A program made the position numbers and the translations under genes. A stretch of 64,000 bases of DNA from NCBI GenBank assembly GCA_026393985.1, contig JAPKZB010000093.1:58350-122349 (forward strand). Reading direction: 5' to 3'. Under the pieces are notes generated by a model. The model ran no database searches. It had not been told where the DNA came from and was given only the letters and a program-made list of their open reading frames with translations. Shown here one piece after another: positions 61,926 to 64,000 of the stretch (its first letter is position 1; the number at the start of each line of letters is the position of its first letter). Origin of the DNA: Acidobacteriota bacterium. GTDB lineage: Bacteria; Acidobacteriota; Terriglobia; Bryobacterales; Bryobacteraceae.

Positions 61926-63089
61926 ATGCCCGAACTCGTTACCCCGCCACGGGAAACCAGAACGGAAGCGGTGCCGCGCACCCTGCGGCTCCCGGCCTTC
62001 GATGCACTGCGAGCCGCCGCCGCGACCATCGTGTTTCTCTTTCACTACGGCGGCTTTGTCACGCTGCAATCCGCAACCACGGGAGTCGAAGATTCCCTCA
62101 GTTGGCTCGCCGCGCGCCTCGGTAGTACGGGCACCAATCTGCTGCTGCTGCTGAGCGGCTTCTTCATCGCGAACAACGTAGCCAGCGGCCGCTTCTCCTA
62201 CTCCCGCTTCGTCGCCCTCCGCCTCGTCCGCATCTACATCCCCTACCTCACTGTGCTCCTGATGGCTGTCGCGTTCGCCCACATCGCCGCCGGATTCTCC
62301 CGCGCCGATGTCGCCAACGCCTCGCTGACAACCGTGCTGCGGCAACTGCTGCTGCTGCCGGGCTTGTTTCCAGACCACCCGATCCTGACCGTCACCTGGA
62401 CGCTCAGCTACATCGTGGCCGGCTACCTCTTGTTCCCCCTGCTCGGGTTCGCCATCCGGCGCTGGGAACTTTCTCTCGGCCAACGGATGGCCATCTGGGC
62501 CGCCGTGACGGGCCTCTCGCTCGCCTCCGGCCTGTTGTGGGGCACGCCCTCACTCCGCTTCGCTTACATTCCGGCCGGCTGCCTGGTATTTGAAACCCAG
62601 ACGCGCGACTCCTGGCGAACCCGGTGGCCCCGCATGATGCTCAAGCTTGCAGCCGGCGGCCTGCTCTTCCTTCTCATCCGGATTCTGCTCGAAACCGGAA
62701 CGCTGGGCTCCGCCTGGCCGGACGTCCCGAGACGGGGACTATTCACCTCCAGCGGATTGATTCTCGCCTCCTGCCTCGTCGGCATCACCCTGCTGGTGCA
62801 ACGGTACGAAGGCTTTCGCCCCCTGATGCCGTTGCTGTCTCTCATTGGCGGATTCGGCCGCACCGGCTACTCGTTCTATCTGATCCATGGCCCGGTGGTC
62901 AAACTGTTCGCTTTACTCGTCTTCCCAATCCTGGCGGCCAGCCACGCATCGCCCACCACCTATTGGCTGCTCATGCCACTCTGCTGGGTGCTCGCCGCCC
63001 TGGCCGGCCTGATCCTCTACCGCATCGTGGAACGGCCGTCGCGTCAGATCCTGGTCCGCAAGGTGGGCGGCCTGGCCGACGGCCGATAG
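61926..63089 (+). CDS. Acyltransferase family 3 membrane protein (OafA/YrhL type)
   Basis: A 387-residue protein with about ten membrane helices. The family's N-terminal motif appears as PAFDALRAAAATIVFLFHYG, with the putative catalytic His40, followed by LSGFFIANNVASGRFSYSRF and RLVRIYIPYLTVLL. Members transfer acyl groups, such as acetyl or succinyl, to sugars of lipopolysaccharide, glycans or lipids at the membrane. The glycan target is unknown. It is transcribed alone. A TATACC close to the start is a weak -10 candidate. Confidence 0.88.
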   Translation: MPELVTPPRETRTEAVPRTLRLPAFDALRAAAATIVFLFHYGGFVTLQSATTGVEDSLSWLAARLGSTGTNLLLLLSGFFIANNVASGRFSYSRFVALRLVRIYIPYLTVLLMAVAFAHIAAGFSRADVANASLTTVLRQLLLLPGLFPDHPILTVTWTLSYIVAGYLLFPLLGFAIRRWELSLGQRMAIWAAVTGLSLASGLLWGTPSLRFAYIPAGCLVFETQTRDSWRTRWPRMMLKLAAGGLLFLLIRILLETGTLGSAWPDVPRRGLFTSSGLILASCLVGITLLVQRYEGFRPLMPLLSLIGGFGRTGYSFYLIHGPVVKLFALLVFPILAASHASPTTYWLLMPLCWVLAALAGLILYRIVERPSRQILVRKVGGLADGR

Positions 63090-63113
63090 TCCTGTGATAG
63101 CATCACCTCAAAA

Positions 63114-64000
63114 ATGAAGGGATTTCTCCTTTGCGCGCTCTCGCTTGGTCTGGCGATGGGCGCCGATCCGGTTCAACACCGCCTCCCCATCGCGGCCGCC
63201 GTCTACCCGATGGGCGCCCGGCCGGGCACGACCTTTGAAGCCGAGATCCTCGGCGAACACCTCGACCGCGCCCAGGCCATCCTCTTCCACCAACCCGGCG
63301 CCGCCGCTGCAATCCTCGCCGCCGAACCCACCCGCCTCCGCCTGCGCGTCACCGTCGCCGCCTCGGCCGCTTTCGGTCAGCACCCCTTCCACGTCGTCAC
63401 CCCCCGCGGCGCCAGCGGCCCGCTGCTGCTCCGCGTCAGCGACCAGCCCCGCATCCTTGAAAACGAACCCAACTCCACCGCCGCCGAGGCCCAACCCGTC
63501 CCCCTCCCCGCCACGGTGATGGGCCGCCTGAACCTCGACGGTGACTTCGACTTCTACAAAATCCGCGTCGAAAAAGGCTCCCGCTGGATCTTCGATCTCC
63601 GCTCCGCCCGCAACGGCAACGGCCTCGACGCCGCCCTCTTTCTGCTCCACGCCAACGGCGCCAAAATCGACTACAACGAAGAACGGTTCATCTGGGATCC
63701 CTTCCTCTCGCACCAGTTCGCCGAAGCCGGCGACTACCTCGTCGTCGTCCAACCCACGCACGTCCGCCTCGACCCCGCCTTCGCCTACGAACTCGATATC
63801 CGCCAGGCGCCGCACCTCGACACCGTCTCCCCGCTCGCCATCCCGCCCGGCGTCGAGCAGGAGGTCACTCTCCTGGGCGAAGGCCTCTACGGCGAAGCCC
63901 GCCTCGAAGGAGCCGCGGGGGCCATCCTGTCGATGGACGGCGCCTCGGCCCGCGCCCGCCTTCGCGTCCCCGCCGCCACCGCCAACGGCTCGGTGCAGCT
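63114..64000 (+). CDS. Secreted protein with a pre-peptidase C-terminal-like domain (cut by window end)
   Basis: From ATG 63114 the frame stays open to the last base (295 codons seen). A signal peptide (GFLLCALSLGLAMGA) is followed by an IPT-like region (YPMGARPGTTFEAEILGEHL). At about residues 130-230 a pre-peptidase C-terminal-like domain shows ILENEPNSTAAEAQPVPLPA and LDGDFDFYKIRVEKGSRWIF. A second module starts LLGEGLYGEARLEG. Such proteins are large secreted proteins of planctomycetes and acidobacteria with unknown roles. Codons end overwhelmingly in C. TAGCAT (63098-63103) may be its -10. Confidence 0.8.
   Translation, partial: MKGFLLCALSLGLAMGADPVQHRLPIAAAVYPMGARPGTTFEAEILGEHLDRAQAILFHQPGAAAAILAAEPTRLRLRVTVAASAAFGQHPFHVVTPRGASGPLLLRVSDQPRILENEPNSTAAEAQPVPLPATVMGRLNLDGDFDFYKIRVEKGSRWIFDLRSARNGNGLDAALFLLHANGAKIDYNEERFIWDPFLSHQFAEAGDYLVVVQPTHVRLDPAFAYELDIRQAPHLDTVSPLAIPPGVEQEVTLLGEGLYGEARLEGAAGAILSMDGASARARLRVPAATANGSVQ

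Noticed and set aside
57000-63113. dif site near the skew change
   Set aside because: No 28-bp sequence resembling the XerCD core was seen in the intergenic gaps.

Overview
The window looks like a chromosomal segment of an acidobacterium of the Bryobacterales/Solibacteres lineage (inference). The pointers are: high GC; a planctomycete-type cytochrome/DUF1549/DUF1553 gene next to a DUF1501 gene; two TonB-dependent receptors with a carboxypeptidase-regulatory-like N-terminus; two proteins ending in what looks like the Solibacter-type TIGR03437 C-terminal domain; and many secreted hydrolases, sugar-isomerase-like TIM barrels and DUF1080 proteins. I see no plasmid or phage backbone, no complete insertion sequence and no CRISPR array.

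Layout. 1-693: a 48-bp tandem repeat and non-coding sequence. 694-5234: PSD1-type cytochrome protein plus DUF1501 protein, then tRNA-Leu(UAA). 5.4-13.3 kb: small proteins, two NAD(P)-binding epimerase-like proteins, the rRNA methyltransferase RlmA, a large TonB-dependent receptor and an alpha/beta hydrolase. 13.3-16.7 kb: a receiver-less winged-helix regulator, aroA, a sensor-less histidine kinase, an HU-like protein and TatA. 16.7-25.8 kb: housekeeping genes (a minus-strand aroB-menG-Yip1 unit, nadB, then a plus-strand hslV-hslU-lipoprotein-FAH-transaldolase unit). 25.8-32.4 kb: fdhD, alkylation repair (Ada/AlkA fusion and Ogt), two TIM-barrel isomerases, moaA and nadA. 32.5-41.5 kb: a frame-disrupted TIGR03437 protein, a TonB receptor overlapping a serine hydrolase, and a NarL-type two-component pair. 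41.5-42.3 kb: a decayed integrase fragment beside tRNA-Ser(CGA). 42.3-45.1 kb: hrcA-grpE-dnaJ. 45.1-51.9 kb: S41 and S10 peptidases, an MFS transporter and membrane proteins. 51.9-58.2 kb: a tightly packed four-gene unit (DUF1080, acetamidase/formamidase, enolase-superfamily, amidohydrolase) plus an esterase and an FAD-dependent oxidoreductase. 58.3-61.2 kb: an McrBC-like restriction locus whose McrC gene carries an in-frame TAA. 61.2-61.9 kb: a wrecked nitrilase-family gene. 61.9-64.0 kb: an acyltransferase and a secreted protein cut by the window edge.

How the genes work together. Many operons use 4-bp start/stop overlaps. Convergent neighbours often overlap at their 3' ends, and only one classic intrinsic terminator is visible (after the HU gene). 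First genes of transcription units often have a TAnnnT hexamer 5-9 nt before the start codon, suggesting leaderless mRNAs; several divergent pairs share one AT-rich island giving a -10 element on each strand. The strongest candidates for follow-up are the interrupted McrBC-like locus, the shared divergent promoters, the split regulator pair around aroA, and the 52-55.7 kb catabolic unit of unknown substrate. Functions are from reading motifs in the translations; no database search was run.
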